From positions 1 to 50,177 of the forward strand of contig CAJMPQ010000013.1 in the NCBI GenBank assembly GCA_905215335.1: 50,177 nucleotides of DNA. The letters run 5' to 3'. Below, one piece after another: positions 7,116 through 16,792 of this stretch (position 1 is the stretch's first letter; the number at the start of each line of letters is the position of its first letter). A program made the position numbers and the translations under genes. This DNA comes from an uncultured bacterium (lineage in GTDB: Bacteria > Cyanobacteriota > Vampirovibrionia > Gastranaerophilales > Gastranaerophilaceae). Under the pieces are notes generated by a model, which saw only the letters and a program-made list of their open reading frames with translations, ran no database searches and was not told the DNA's origin.

Positions 7116-8960
7116 TTACTCAACTGTTACTGATTTTGCCAAATTTCTAGGTTGGTCAACATCTTTACCAAGAAATTCCGCAATATAATATGCAAGTAGC
7201 TGTAATGGTATCATTGCAACTATTGGAGATAACAATTCAATTACATCAGGAACATGAATTATATAATCAAATAAATCTTCCAACTTAGCATCTGTTGAAT
7301 TTGTAAGAGCAATCATTCTTGCATTACGAGCTTTTGCTTCTTCACTATTAGATAATAATTTTTCATAAACAGACCCCTTCATCAAGATAGATAATACAGG
7401 CATTGTTTCATCTAACATTGCGATAGGACCATGTTTAAGCTCTCCTGCTGGATAACCTGTAGCATTAATATAACTAATTTCTTTAAGTTTTAATGCACCT
7501 TCAAGAGCTGTCGGGTAATTTATACCTCTTGCAATATAAATAAAATCTCTAGTATTAGCATATTTTCTTGCACAGGCTTGAATATTTTCTTTATGAGCTA
7601 ATATTTGTTCAATTTTTTGAGGTAATAAAAGCATTTCAGCTTTCAGATCTGTTAATGCTTCTGTAGTCATAGTACCTTTAATTTCTGCCATATATAATGC
7701 TAGAAGATAGAATGAAGTTAACTGAGCAATATAAGATTTAGTAGCTGCAACAGAAACTTCAATACCTGCACTTACAGGAACTAAGCTATCAGCCTCTCTA
7801 GCCATAGCACTATCAGGCCTATTTGTAATAATTAGAATATGTGAACCTCTTGATTTTGACTGTTTAATAGCAGTTAATGTATCAGCAGTTTCACCGGATT
7901 GAGACACACCAATTACTAATGTGTGTTGGTCTGTAACTGTTTTTCTATAAATATATTCGCTAGAAGCTTCTACATCTACAGGAATACCGCAGAAATCTTC
8001 AATAATATATTTACCAATCATTGCAGCATGTAATGAAGTTCCACAAGCAATAATTTGGATTCTATTTAGATTTTTTAATGTTTCTTTTGTTAGTTTAACT
8101 TCATTTAAAACGATTGGAGAATCAGAAGTATGAAGTTTTCCTACCAAAATATTTCTAATTACATCCGGCTGTTCATGGATTTCTTTAAGCATAAAGTGCT
8201 TATAACCCATTTTACTCAATGCAACTGGTTCCCACGGTAAAACTTCAACTTTTGGATTAATTATATTACCATTTTCATCTTCTAGTTTAATTGAATCTGG
8301 AGTTAAAGTTCCAACTTGATTATCAGTTAAATAAATCGCTTTTTTTGTATGTTTGATAATGGCAGGAACATCAGATGCAACATAGAATTCACCTTCTCCA
8401 ACACCAATTAACAATGGGGCATTTCTTTTTGTAACAACTAGTTTATTTGGTTCTTCATTGTGCATAATACAAAGAGCATAAGCACCTTGTATTTCTTTTG
8501 TTGCAGCTTGAACAGCTTGAGTTAAATCTTTAAATTCAGCATACTTTTGCGCTACTAAATGAGCTACAGTTTCAGTATCAGTTTGAGATTTAAAAACACA
8601 ACCTTTTGCTTCAAGTTTTGTTTTTAATTCTTTATAATTTTCAATAATACCATTATGTACAACAACTAAATTTCCACAATTGCAAGTGTGTGGATGAGCA
8701 TTAACAACTGTAGGAGCACCGTGAGTTGCCCATCTAATATGTCCAATACCCATAGTTGCTTTAGCTAATTCATAAGCATGTGGAGCTAGTTCTTCTCTTA
8801 AGTTTTTTAATTTACCTTCAGCTTTATAAACTTTGATTGATTCTGGGCATTTCACAGCAATACCAGAGGAATCATAACCTCTATATTCTAACTGTTCTAA
8901 TCCATCTAATAATATATCAACAACAGGTTGTTTACCCACATATCCGACAATACCACACAT
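7116..8960 (-). CDS. glmS: Glutamine--fructose-6-phosphate aminotransferase (isomerizing)
   Basis: Makes glucosamine-6-phosphate from fructose-6-phosphate and glutamine, the entry step to UDP-GlcNAc for peptidoglycan and other glycans. At 614 residues it is full length. C2 in MCGIVGYVG is the N-terminal nucleophile of the glutaminase domain, which also shows GHIRWATHG and HNGIIEN. Two SIS sugar-isomerase domains follow (ACGTSLHAA, then SQSGETADTL; later RGINYPTALEGALKLKE and GELKHGPIA). It ends in the invariant DQPRNLAKSVTVE. AAGGAG lies about nine bases before the start. Only 85 bases separate it from the next gene, too few for a glmS ribozyme, so metabolite control by that route is unlikely. 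Confidence 0.97.
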   Translation of the reverse strand: MCGIVGYVGKQPVVDILLDGLEQLEYRGYDSSGIAVKCPESIKVYKAEGKLKNLREELAPHAYELAKATMGIGHIRWATHGAPTVVNAHPHTCNCGNLVVVHNGIIENYKELKTKLEAKGCVFKSQTDTETVAHLVAQKYAEFKDLTQAVQAATKEIQGAYALCIMHNEEPNKLVVTKRNAPLLIGVGEGEFYVASDVPAIIKHTKKAIYLTDNQVGTLTPDSIKLEDENGNIINPKVEVLPWEPVALSKMGYKHFMLKEIHEQPDVIRNILVGKLHTSDSPIVLNEVKLTKETLKNLNRIQIIACGTSLHAAMIGKYIIEDFCGIPVDVEASSEYIYRKTVTDQHTLVIGVSQSGETADTLTAIKQSKSRGSHILIITNRPDSAMAREADSLVPVSAGIEVSVAATKSYIAQLTSFYLLALYMAEIKGTMTTEALTDLKAEMLLLPQKIEQILAHKENIQACARKYANTRDFIYIARGINYPTALEGALKLKEISYINATGYPAGELKHGPIAMLDETMPVLSILMKGSVYEKLLSNSEEAKARNARMIALTNSTDAKLEDLFDYIIHVPDVIELLSPIVAMIPLQLLAYYIAEFLGKDVDQPRNLAKSVTVE

Positions 8961-9045
8961 ATTGTATCTCTCCTTAAAATAACTACAATATATATGGTAT
9001 CATCAAAATACTAGATTTTTCATATTTTAATATTTTTTTTACATC

Positions 9046-9627
9046 TTAGTTAAGAATATGAATTCCTGCACCAGTCATAGTTGGATTAAAAGAATTTTGG
9101 TAGCCCCATCCATGTGTTCCTGAATAACTATTTGTGTATGCAGGACCAGAACCATTTAAATATGGAGAGCCAACTATAGAAGGAGTAAATCCTGTTGGTC
9201 TACCTATAAAATTGTTATACATTCTGCTTTTAAACGAATTTGGATTGTAGTAATTGTTAAAAGTATTACGTCGAGAGTTGTAATAATTACCATAATTTGA
9301 TGATGTTAAAGTTCTATCACAACATCTTTGATAATTTGCAATAACATTGTTCATTCTCTTACTTATATCCATTGTTGGATAAGATTTAGAAAACAACTTT
9401 TGCTCAATTCTATTTAATCTTACTGCATTATTGTCTTTTCTATATGTTTTGCCAAAAATACAATTTTCAATACGTGTTAAATCTGCATCATATGGATTCT
9501 CATCACTTGTAAATGACTGTATTAACACCTCTCGTCCATCAGGATATCTTACAATATCTGCCCTTACATTTTGTGCAAATGTCAGAATTGCTAATAGTGT
9601 TAAACCTAATAATAATGTTTTATTCAT
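9046..9627 (-). CDS. Exported protein with tandem RIE..LFGK-type repeats, 193 aa
   Basis: I chose the ATG at 9627 because GGAGAGGTGAGC sits just upstream and the protein then begins with a standard signal peptide (MNKTLLLGLTLLAIL... to VRA). The longer in-frame start at 9678 would bury the signal. The mature part has two copies of a short motif 21 residues apart, LTRIENCIFGKTY and LNRIEQKLFSKSY (from about residues 51 and 72). Such RIE..FGK repeats occur, as I recall, in cyanobacterial and Melainabacterial exported proteins of unknown function. A CC pair and a long asparagine/tyrosine-rich, low-complexity tail follow. The likely location is periplasm or cell surface. No function can be given. 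Confidence 0.75.
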   Translation of the reverse strand: MNKTLLLGLTLLAILTFAQNVRADIVRYPDGREVLIQSFTSDENPYDADLTRIENCIFGKTYRKDNNAVRLNRIEQKLFSKSYPTMDISKRMNNVIANYQRCCDRTLTSSNYGNYYNSRRNTFNNYYNPNSFKSRMYNNFIGRPTGFTPSIVGSPYLNGSGPAYTNSYSGTHGWGYQNSFNPTMTGAGIHILN

Positions 9628-9702
9628 GCTCACCTCTCCACTTTTTGATATGATAAAGTGCGTATATATTTTTTTCATTCAACAAATGGACAATCTTAAC
9701 AA

Positions 9703-9732
9703 TTAGACTAAAAAAGTAAAAAATGATACTAT
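9703..9732 (+). promoter_or_regulatory. Promoter placing the transcription start at the GH38 start codon (leaderless candidate)
   Basis: TGATACTAT is an extended -10 element (hexamer 9727-9732), with a weak TTAGAC at 9703-9708 as -35 (18-bp spacer). The ATG at 9739 begins seven bases after the hexamer, which is where transcription would start. No Shine-Dalgarno sequence is present. Confidence 0.5.
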
Positions 9733-9738
9733 TAAGAT

Positions 9739-11805
9739 ATGAAAAATAATGATAAAAATAAAAAAAGAGTAATTGCATATTTGCACAGCCACTGGGATAG
9801 AGAGTGGTACAGAGAATTTGAAGTATTTAGACTAAGACTTCTAAGAGTTTTTGATGAAGTTCTTGATTTGCTTGTAACAGAAGAAATACCTTCTTTTTAT
9901 TTTGATGGTCAGGTTGCAGCATTATTAGATTACTTGGAACTTAGACCAGAAAAAGAAGAATTAGTTAGAAATCTAATTAAAGATAAAAAATTATTTATCG
10001 GTCCATTTTACTGCTTGGTAGATGAATATTTAACAGATGGTATATGCTTTAGACAAAATTTGGAAATTGGTTTAAATATTGCAAGAGATTTTGGTTGTGA
10101 AGATTTTATAGCATATTTTGCTGATACATTTGGTCATAGTAAAAATATACCAACTATCTTGAAAGAATATAACATCGATAAAGCTATTGTATGGCGAGGA
10201 TGCAGTGAAAAACTTCCTTCTGAATTTATTTTTAATGGAATAAACACAGTTAATCTTATCCGCGGATACTTTATGGATATTTTTTCTTCAGAAAAAACTC
10301 TTGAAGAAAAGGCTGAATTTGTAAAGGATAATTTAGACAAAATTGCTAAGAAATCCGGTAATACGCTACTATTACCAATTGGAGCTGATCATCTGGGTAT
10401 TCCTCATGATATTCAAAAACAAATCGAAATTGTTAACTCATATCTTGAAGATTATGAAATCGTTTTAGGATCACCTTTTGAATATTTTGATACTGTTGAA
10501 TTTAAAACAAAACATAATGATGAATTACGAGACAATACAACAACATTTATACTTCCTGGATGCTACTCAGCAAGAACAAAACTTAAACAGTTAAATACCG
10601 AATGTTCTTATAAGTTAGATTTGGCTAATAAGCTACAATTGAATTTTGGTAGTAAGTACAATTCTGTCATTGAGTATGCCTACAAATTATTGTTACAAAA
10701 TCAAGCTCATGACAGTATTTGTGGTTGCTCAACTGATATGGTGCATCAAGAAGATATTGTGAGATATAATAAAGTCCTTCAGATAGCTAATACAATCATT
10801 GAAGAGATAAGACTTAATCAACCTGAAGATTTATCTATTACATTTAAGTATTTAGATAAATACAAACTTCTTGAAGTTGAGAGAACAAGTACCAATGAAA
10901 ATGATCAAGTTATTTCTAAAAGAAAAGGGTTTCCAACTAAACTTTTACATGACACAAATAAAATTCCTGTAACTGAGGATTATACAACTATTTATACCTT
11001 ATTAAAAGAATTTAATGTTGGTAAAGCTAATTCTGATTTGATCGTTGATGAAACAAATCTATTTAATTCACAAATTCGTATTGCAATTGAAGATGGGCAA
11101 TTAAATATCTATGATAGAGCAAAATGTTATAAAAACTTTATTGAATTTGTTCGTTATAAAGATAAGGGTGATACATACAATTTTGGTCCAGTTGCTGATG
11201 ATATTTGTGAAGTTGCCAAAATTAAATCTGCACGTATTGTAATGAATGGGCCACTACGTTGTACATTTAGAATTTCAACATCATTCTTTAACGTTGATGT
11301 TTCATTGAATAAAAAATCAAAATTATTGAACTTCAAAATCAAATGGCCTAACCTACTTACAAATAGATTATGGCAAGTTCGCTTTAACCTAAATAAAAAT
11401 ATTACAGAAACACAATCAGAAGACTTAAATCTGTTGGTTAAACGCAAATTTGACCCTAATTATAACATTAGAGAACACCTGCCACAAGAAAAAGGTCATG
11501 AGGTAAAAACAAATACAGCTCCAATGCAAAGATTTGTTTGGGCTAATGGATTTGGTGTAATTACAAAAGGTTTAACTGAATATGAAATATATAAAAATTC
11601 TCTTTCTGTAACTCTCTTGAGAAGTACAGGTGTAATTTCAAATCCTAAAAATCCAGCTAGAACTACTCCAGCTGGGCCACCAATTGAAGTCCCAGGAGCT
11701 CAACAATTAGGTGAAAATACAGCTGAATTTGCAATTGGCTTCTTTGACATAAAAGATTGGGCAACTTATGTGGAAGAAATTTATCCACAAACAATTATTT
11801 TCTAA
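9739..11805 (+). CDS. Glycoside hydrolase family 38 (alpha-mannosidase / mannosylglycerate hydrolase-like)
   Basis: 688 residues. GH38 enzymes are retaining, metal-dependent hydrolases of alpha-mannosides. The metal-site HSHWDREW (H18, D20) is at the N-terminus. The nucleophile is D129 in FADTFGHS, and H324 in the HDSICGCSTD motif is another metal ligand. The layout resembles E. coli MngB (2-O-mannosyl-glycerate hydrolase), but this protein is nearly 190 residues shorter. There is no signal peptide, so the enzyme acts in the cytoplasm on imported or internal sugars. No sugar transporter or PTS gene is adjacent, so the substrate remains open. The promoter is unusually close to the ATG, and a terminator follows the stop. 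Confidence 0.9.
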   Translation: MKNNDKNKKRVIAYLHSHWDREWYREFEVFRLRLLRVFDEVLDLLVTEEIPSFYFDGQVAALLDYLELRPEKEELVRNLIKDKKLFIGPFYCLVDEYLTDGICFRQNLEIGLNIARDFGCEDFIAYFADTFGHSKNIPTILKEYNIDKAIVWRGCSEKLPSEFIFNGINTVNLIRGYFMDIFSSEKTLEEKAEFVKDNLDKIAKKSGNTLLLPIGADHLGIPHDIQKQIEIVNSYLEDYEIVLGSPFEYFDTVEFKTKHNDELRDNTTTFILPGCYSARTKLKQLNTECSYKLDLANKLQLNFGSKYNSVIEYAYKLLLQNQAHDSICGCSTDMVHQEDIVRYNKVLQIANTIIEEIRLNQPEDLSITFKYLDKYKLLEVERTSTNENDQVISKRKGFPTKLLHDTNKIPVTEDYTTIYTLLKEFNVGKANSDLIVDETNLFNSQIRIAIEDGQLNIYDRAKCYKNFIEFVRYKDKGDTYNFGPVADDICEVAKIKSARIVMNGPLRCTFRISTSFFNVDVSLNKKSKLLNFKIKWPNLLTNRLWQVRFNLNKNITETQSEDLNLLVKRKFDPNYNIREHLPQEKGHEVKTNTAPMQRFVWANGFGVITKGLTEYEIYKNSLSVTLLRSTGVISNPKNPARTTPAGPPIEVPGAQQLGENTAEFAIGFFDIKDWATYVEEIYPQTIIF

Positions 11806-11837
11806 AATAAAAAGCGGTCTTTATGACCGCTTATTTA
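11806..11837. terminator. Bidirectional terminator between GH38 gene and 80-aa gene
   Basis: AAGCGGTC (11812-11819) pairs with GACCGCTT (11825-11832) around a five-base loop, with A/T-rich flanks on both sides. It can end GH38 transcription on the plus strand and the convergent 80-aa gene on the minus strand. Confidence 0.82.
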
Positions 11838-11892
11838 ATAATAATTTATCCTATCCTTTTTCCTTAATTTCTTTCTCTTAAATCCTATTTGA

Positions 11893-12135
11893 TTATCCAA
11901 CAACTTTTGAAACGAAATTTGCGACTTCTAAAATCGAATCTTTTACAAACTCTTTTGCCAACACACTTACTGGTCGATTTTCAATACAATCAAACACATA
12001 ATATATTGGATCTTGAGAATTATTGAATCTCATTCTTCTATCTTTATTTTCTAAATATTTAAATTCTTTAACAGCATTTTTTCTTCTTGAAGGTCTAGTC
12101 ATTGTTCCAAATGCTTGTCCTGATGTTGCTAACAT
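11893..12135 (-). CDS. Hypothetical protein, 80 aa
   Basis: No family recognised. The peptide starts MLATSGQAFGTMTRPSRRKN, has a basic centre with alternating aromatic residues (FKYLENKDRRMRF), and ends in an amphipathic helix (VKDSILEVANFVSKVVG). There is no signal peptide or membrane segment. A purine-rich GAAGAGAAAGAG stretch is placed to act as ribosome-binding site. It forms a single-gene unit with the terminator at 11806-11837 about 55 bases past its stop. A small cytoplasmic protein is the best description. Confidence 0.6.
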   Translation of the reverse strand: MLATSGQAFGTMTRPSRRKNAVKEFKYLENKDRRMRFNNSQDPIYYVFDCIENRPVSVLAKEFVKDSILEVANFVSKVVG

Positions 12136-12236
12136 ATTATTGCTCTTTCTCTTCTTTGTTATATCTTACATATATATAAAGTAAATAATCGAAGAAAAAT
12201 TGCTTTTTTAAAATTTGGTATGTTAACAAAACTTAA

Positions 12237-13646
12237 CTAATTTATTAAGTCAACGCTATCACCATCATCAACAATATTTTTACCTATTGCTTTTTCTAAT
12301 TGTGCTCTCGCTGAATTGTATTCATAAAGTGCTGTATAATATGTTAATTGAGCTTGTTCGTAAGTATTTTCAGCATCTTTAAGTTCTGTTGGAGAAGCTT
12401 CACCAACTCTATAACGTCCATAAGAGAGCTCATAGTTTTCTTTGGACTGTTTTACCTGTAATATTGCAACAGGCAATTGATTTCTTTTTTCATCAACTTT
12501 CAAATATGCATTTTGAATTTCTAAATAAATAGTATTTTGAGTATTTCTGGCATTCGCCAACTCTCTATCATAAATATATTTTGCTTCTTTAATTTCATTA
12601 CGAATAAGCATGGCATTGATTGTCGGGAAAATCAAATATCCACCAATATTGTAACCATAATTAGAGTTCCAAGATTTACCACCTCGTTGATATTGTCCTT
12701 CAAATGACAATGTTGGATAAAAAGATTTCTTAGCCAGTTTTACAGTTTGATTAGCTTCCTCAACTTTAATTTCTGCCAATTTCAATTCTGGTCTTGCTTC
12801 TCTGGCAATATCAATAGATTGCTCAAATGTAAGATTGATAGGTTTGTATTGTAATCTATCTGAAACATCGTATTTTTCTATATACGGAACACCCATAACG
12901 TTATTTAAATTAGCAATTGCAAGATTAACTGCATTCTCTGCTTGGATTAATTTTAACTTAGCACTACTTAAATTAGTTTCAGCAATCGTAACATCAACTT
13001 TAGGATTCATACCAATTTCATAAAGTGCTTTTGCCTGATTATAAAATAATTGAAATTTATCAACTGTATCTTGGGCTACACGTCTATTTTCGTACGCATA
13101 CAATACATTGTAATAAGCATTTTTAGTTTGATAAATTACATCATTAACAACAGCTTCAAAAGTCTTTTTAAATGCATCGTAATCTAAACGTTTTATCGTA
13201 GCTTGATTTTGCGTTACACCAAAGTCATACAACATTTGTTGAAGTGTTACCTGACCAGCCAAATAATAATTAAATTGAAGATTTTTCCCTAATGCATCAG
13301 ACAATTGAAGTTGTCTCAAATGAGTGTAACTTGTTTGCCAAGAAAAACTTGGAAAATAATTCGACCAAACTTGCTTAATTCTAGCATCAGAAGCTAAAAT
13401 ATCTTGAAAAGCTGCATTGATTTGAGGATTATTACCAAGAGCAAGTTTAATACAATTGTCTAAGGTCATATCTACATTTTTTTCAACTGAGCCAGAAATA
13501 ACAAAATCAGCATTCACATCTACACTCGGTAAAACATTATCTGATTTTGGGTACTCGTTAGGATTTATCTCATTTCCTAATTTTTTAGAAAATGCAGGAG
13601 TGGCTAAAAATAAAGTTATTAATAATAAAATAATCTTCTTAGTCAT
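12237..13646 (-). CDS. tolC: TolC-like outer-membrane efflux protein
   Basis: The outer-membrane channel of the tripartite efflux system encoded with the two preceding genes. I chose the ATG at 13646: it overlaps the acrB stop by eight bases and gives a proper signal peptide (MTKKIILLLITLFL... to AFS). The earlier in-frame start at 13706 would add an implausible charged leader inside acrB. The mature protein shows the duplicated outer-membrane-efflux (OEP) pattern: two long helical hairpins containing NVDMTLDNCIKLALGNNPQI in the first half and LTFEQSIDIAREARPELKLAE in the second, with FYPTLSFEGQY strands. The final YNSARAQLEKAIG is typical. At 469 residues it has the usual length. Substrates cannot be read from sequence. 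Confidence 0.92.
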   Translation of the reverse strand: MTKKIILLLITLFLATPAFSKKLGNEINPNEYPKSDNVLPSVDVNADFVISGSVEKNVDMTLDNCIKLALGNNPQINAAFQDILASDARIKQVWSNYFPSFSWQTSYTHLRQLQLSDALGKNLQFNYYLAGQVTLQQMLYDFGVTQNQATIKRLDYDAFKKTFEAVVNDVIYQTKNAYYNVLYAYENRRVAQDTVDKFQLFYNQAKALYEIGMNPKVDVTIAETNLSSAKLKLIQAENAVNLAIANLNNVMGVPYIEKYDVSDRLQYKPINLTFEQSIDIAREARPELKLAEIKVEEANQTVKLAKKSFYPTLSFEGQYQRGGKSWNSNYGYNIGGYLIFPTINAMLIRNEIKEAKYIYDRELANARNTQNTIYLEIQNAYLKVDEKRNQLPVAILQVKQSKENYELSYGRYRVGEASPTELKDAENTYEQAQLTYYTALYEYNSARAQLEKAIGKNIVDDGDSVDLIN

Positions 13647-16600
13647 TTTTCTTTTTTTCCTTAAATTCACGCACTTTTCGAGCAAAATTAACTTTGAAAT
13701 TTTCAATCATAACATAGAATGCCGGTACTAAGAATGTTCCAATAAAGGCAACAGCCATCATACCACCAAATACAGTCATACCAACTGAATGTCTTGATGC
13801 GGCACCAGCTCCGGATGCAAATACCAAAGGTAATAAGCCAAGAATAAACGCAATATTAGTCATCATAACCGCTCTGAAACGTAGTTTTGCAGCTTGTAGA
13901 GCTGCTTCTCTTATTGGCATACCTTCTTGATGAGCATCCTTTGCAAACTCAACAATCAAAATAGCTTGTTTTGTACTCAAACCTATTAACATAACAAGAC
14001 CAATTTGAGAATATATATCTAAAGCATAACCTGTAACATATTGGAATAGCAATGCTCCAACTAGCGCTACCGGAGTTACTAATAATACTGTAATTGGCAA
14101 CATCCAGCTTTCGTATAAACCTACTAAGAATAAAAATACGAATACTAATGACATTGCAAGAATTGGTCCAATCTGTCCACTTGATTGCTTTTCTTGTAAA
14201 GATGTACCCGACCAAGCATATCCCATATCACTTGGTAATGTTTTAGAAGATAAATCTTCCATCATTTTAATTGCTTGACCAGAACTTATACCTGGCCTTG
14301 TATTACCATTAATTGTAATGGCAGGATACATATTAAAACGAGTTCTAGTATATGGACCAACAATACTTTTTGTTTTAACAACTGCAGATAATGGAACCAT
14401 TTTTCCTATTTTATTTTTTACATATATTTTATCCAAATCTGATATTTTAGCTCTATACTCAGAATCTGCCTGCAAATACACTCTATATACACGACCATAT
14501 TTATTAAAATCATTTACATAAGTTTTTGCAAAATATGATGCAATAGCACTGTAAACTTCAGAAATTTCAACACCTTGTGCCATTGCTTTATCAACATCAA
14601 CATCCAACTGTAATTGAGGTAAATTAGCACTATAAGAAGTATAAACCATTGAAAAATTAGGATCAGCTAAGGCTGCACCAATAATCTTTTTGGCTTCTGC
14701 ATATAATTCTGCAGACGATCTATCCCCTTTATCTAATAGTTGATATTCAAAACCACCAAACATACCTAGACCTGAAATAGCTGGAGGAGAAAATATAGCA
14801 ATTGTAGCAGAAGGATAATTACCAAATTGCTTTTTCATATTTTGCATAATACCATCAAGTGATTCTGCTTTTGATTTTCTTTCAGACCAAGGTTTTAGTC
14901 TTGTAACAATAAATGCGGTATTTTCACCATTCATCCCAACCAATGTAATCGTTGTTTTAACACCAGGAATTTGCAATATCTTACTTTCAATTTCGCTTGC
15001 AACTTCATCTGTTCTAGAAGCAGATGAACCATCCGGTAATTGAATTTGTGAAAATATAGCACCTCTATCTTCATTTGGCAAAAAGCCTTTAGGAATAAGT
15101 AAAAACATGCCAATTGTAAATAGAACAATTATACCCAATACGCCAAATGTTAATTTCCACGAATCTATAAAGTTTTTGGTATATTCCAAATATTTATCAC
15201 GAACTTTAGTAAACCATTCATCAAATTTTTGTATAAATACAAAGTCAGCTTTTTCTTCGCCTGATTTAAGTATCATAGAACACAAAGCTGGAGCTAGGGT
15301 CAAGGCTACAAGAGTTGACAAACCTATAGATGAAGCAATACATAATGCAAATTGTCTAAACATACGTCCTGTAATACCACCCATAAATGATACAGGTACA
15401 AATACCGCCATCAAAACTAAAGATGTTGCCAATACAGCACCAAAAACTTCTTTCATTGTAATTTCTGTTGCAGTTTTTGGATCTTTACCTTCCTGTATGT
15501 GACGTTGGGTATTTTCTAAAACAACAATAGCATCATCTACAACCAATCCTACCGCGAGAACCAATCCGAATAAAATAAGAAGATTTATAGAAAATCCGAA
15601 TAAATTCATAAATATGAATACACCAATAAGCGAAACCGGTATAGCACAGAATGGTATAAAAGCTGCTCTTGCTGTACCTAAAAACATATAAGTTACAATA
15701 GATACCAACAATATAGCCAAAGCAACAGCACTAATAACTTCATGAATAGATTCTCGTACGAATTCTGTTTCATCGTGTTGGACTTTATATTCTATATCCT
15801 TAGGAAAAGTTTTACTCAATTCCGCAAGTTTTGCTTGTATTTTATTGGAAAGATCTATAGCATTAGCTTCAGGTAATTGGCTTACAGTAATAATTGCGGC
15901 ATTTTTTCCACTAATTCTTGAGAAATATGAATAACTTTCTGCACCTAGTTCTACACGAGCAATGTCCTTTAATCTTACTTGAGCACCATTTGGTAAAGAT
16001 TTTACAACAATATCTTCAAATTCTTTTACATCTTTTAATCTACCTTTGGTTCGCATCGTAAGTTTGATAAGTTGCTTATTCTTCATTGGCTCTACCCCCA
16101 AATCCCCGGCAGGAGATTGGATATTTTGAGATTGAATTGCAGCTGAGACCTCGCTTGTCGATAATCCATAATTAGCCATTTTTGAAGCATCTAACCAAAT
16201 TCTCATTGAATAAGTTGAAGAACCAAATACAGCAACCTTACCAACACCTTTGATACGTGCTAATTCATCTTTAATAAAAATATCTGCATAATTTGAAATA
16301 AACAAATTATCATACGAATTATGTGGAGAATTTATTGAAATAAGTAATAAACCTGGTCCCCCGGTTGATTTCTTTACAGATAAACCATACCGCTTAACTT
16401 CTTCTGGCAATCTAGGAGTAACTAATTGCAATTGGTTTTGAACGTTAACAACAGCCATATCAGGATCAGAACCAACTTCAAAATATAATGTTAAAGTATA
16501 AGAACCATTTTGAGAAGTTGAAGACATATAGATCATATCTTCAACGCCGTTTAATTGAGCTTCAACAGGAGCTGCAATTGTTGATTCAACTACATCAGAA

Positions 16601-16773
16601 CTTGCACCAGCATAAGTTGCACTAACAACAACCTGAGGAGGTGTAATGGAAGGATATTCTTCTAATGGTAGTGTTTTTATCATTAAAATCCCAGCTAACA
16701 AAATCGCAAGAGATATTACAATTGCGAGTTTTGGTCGGCGTATAAATAAATTTCCGTGTTTTTCTTCTGACAT
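13639..16773 (-). CDS. acrB: RND multidrug efflux transporter, AcrB/MexB (HAE1) family
   Basis: Inner-membrane proton-driven pump of the tripartite system, 1044 residues, the normal length for the HAE1 family. The start FIRRPKLAIVISLAILLAGIL is the first membrane segment. Two large periplasmic loops separate groups of membrane helices. The proton-relay aspartate pair is visible in LAVGLVVDDAIVVLEN (TM4). The second half repeats the fold, with LVMLIGLSTKQAILIVEFAK and VGMTVFGGMM. It lies 19 bases after acrA, and its stop overlaps the tolC start, so the three genes form one translational unit. The HAE1 pattern suggests export of hydrophobic compounds (drugs, bile-like detergents, lipids). The actual substrate is unknown. 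Confidence 0.96.
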   Translation of the reverse strand: MSEEKHGNLFIRRPKLAIVISLAILLAGILMIKTLPLEEYPSITPPQVVVSATYAGASSDVVESTIAAPVEAQLNGVEDMIYMSSTSQNGSYTLTLYFEVGSDPDMAVVNVQNQLQLVTPRLPEEVKRYGLSVKKSTGGPGLLLISINSPHNSYDNLFISNYADIFIKDELARIKGVGKVAVFGSSTYSMRIWLDASKMANYGLSTSEVSAAIQSQNIQSPAGDLGVEPMKNKQLIKLTMRTKGRLKDVKEFEDIVVKSLPNGAQVRLKDIARVELGAESYSYFSRISGKNAAIITVSQLPEANAIDLSNKIQAKLAELSKTFPKDIEYKVQHDETEFVRESIHEVISAVALAILLVSIVTYMFLGTARAAFIPFCAIPVSLIGVFIFMNLFGFSINLLILFGLVLAVGLVVDDAIVVLENTQRHIQEGKDPKTATEITMKEVFGAVLATSLVLMAVFVPVSFMGGITGRMFRQFALCIASSIGLSTLVALTLAPALCSMILKSGEEKADFVFIQKFDEWFTKVRDKYLEYTKNFIDSWKLTFGVLGIIVLFTIGMFLLIPKGFLPNEDRGAIFSQIQLPDGSSASRTDEVASEIESKILQIPGVKTTITLVGMNGENTAFIVTRLKPWSERKSKAESLDGIMQNMKKQFGNYPSATIAIFSPPAISGLGMFGGFEYQLLDKGDRSSAELYAEAKKIIGAALADPNFSMVYTSYSANLPQLQLDVDVDKAMAQGVEISEVYSAIASYFAKTYVNDFNKYGRVYRVYLQADSEYRAKISDLDKIYVKNKIGKMVPLSAVVKTKSIVGPYTRTRFNMYPAITINGNTRPGISSGQAIKMMEDLSSKTLPSDMGYAWSGTSLQEKQSSGQIGPILAMSLVFVFLFLVGLYESWMLPITVLLVTPVALVGALLFQYVTGYALDIYSQIGLVMLIGLSTKQAILIVEFAKDAHQEGMPIREAALQAAKLRFRAVMMTNIAFILGLLPLVFASGAGAASRHSVGMTVFGGMMAVAFIGTFLVPAFYVMIENFKVNFARKVREFKEKKKND

Positions 16774-16792
16774 ATCCCTTAAACCTTATAAA

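Noticed and set aside
8961..9045. glmS ribozyme upstream of glmS
   Set aside because: The gap is 85 bases, too short for the ribozyme, and contains only an AT-rich stretch and the AAGGAG site.
15107..15502. 131-codon plus-strand frame inside acrB
   Set aside because: Antisense shadow of a well-supported transporter gene, with no start signals.
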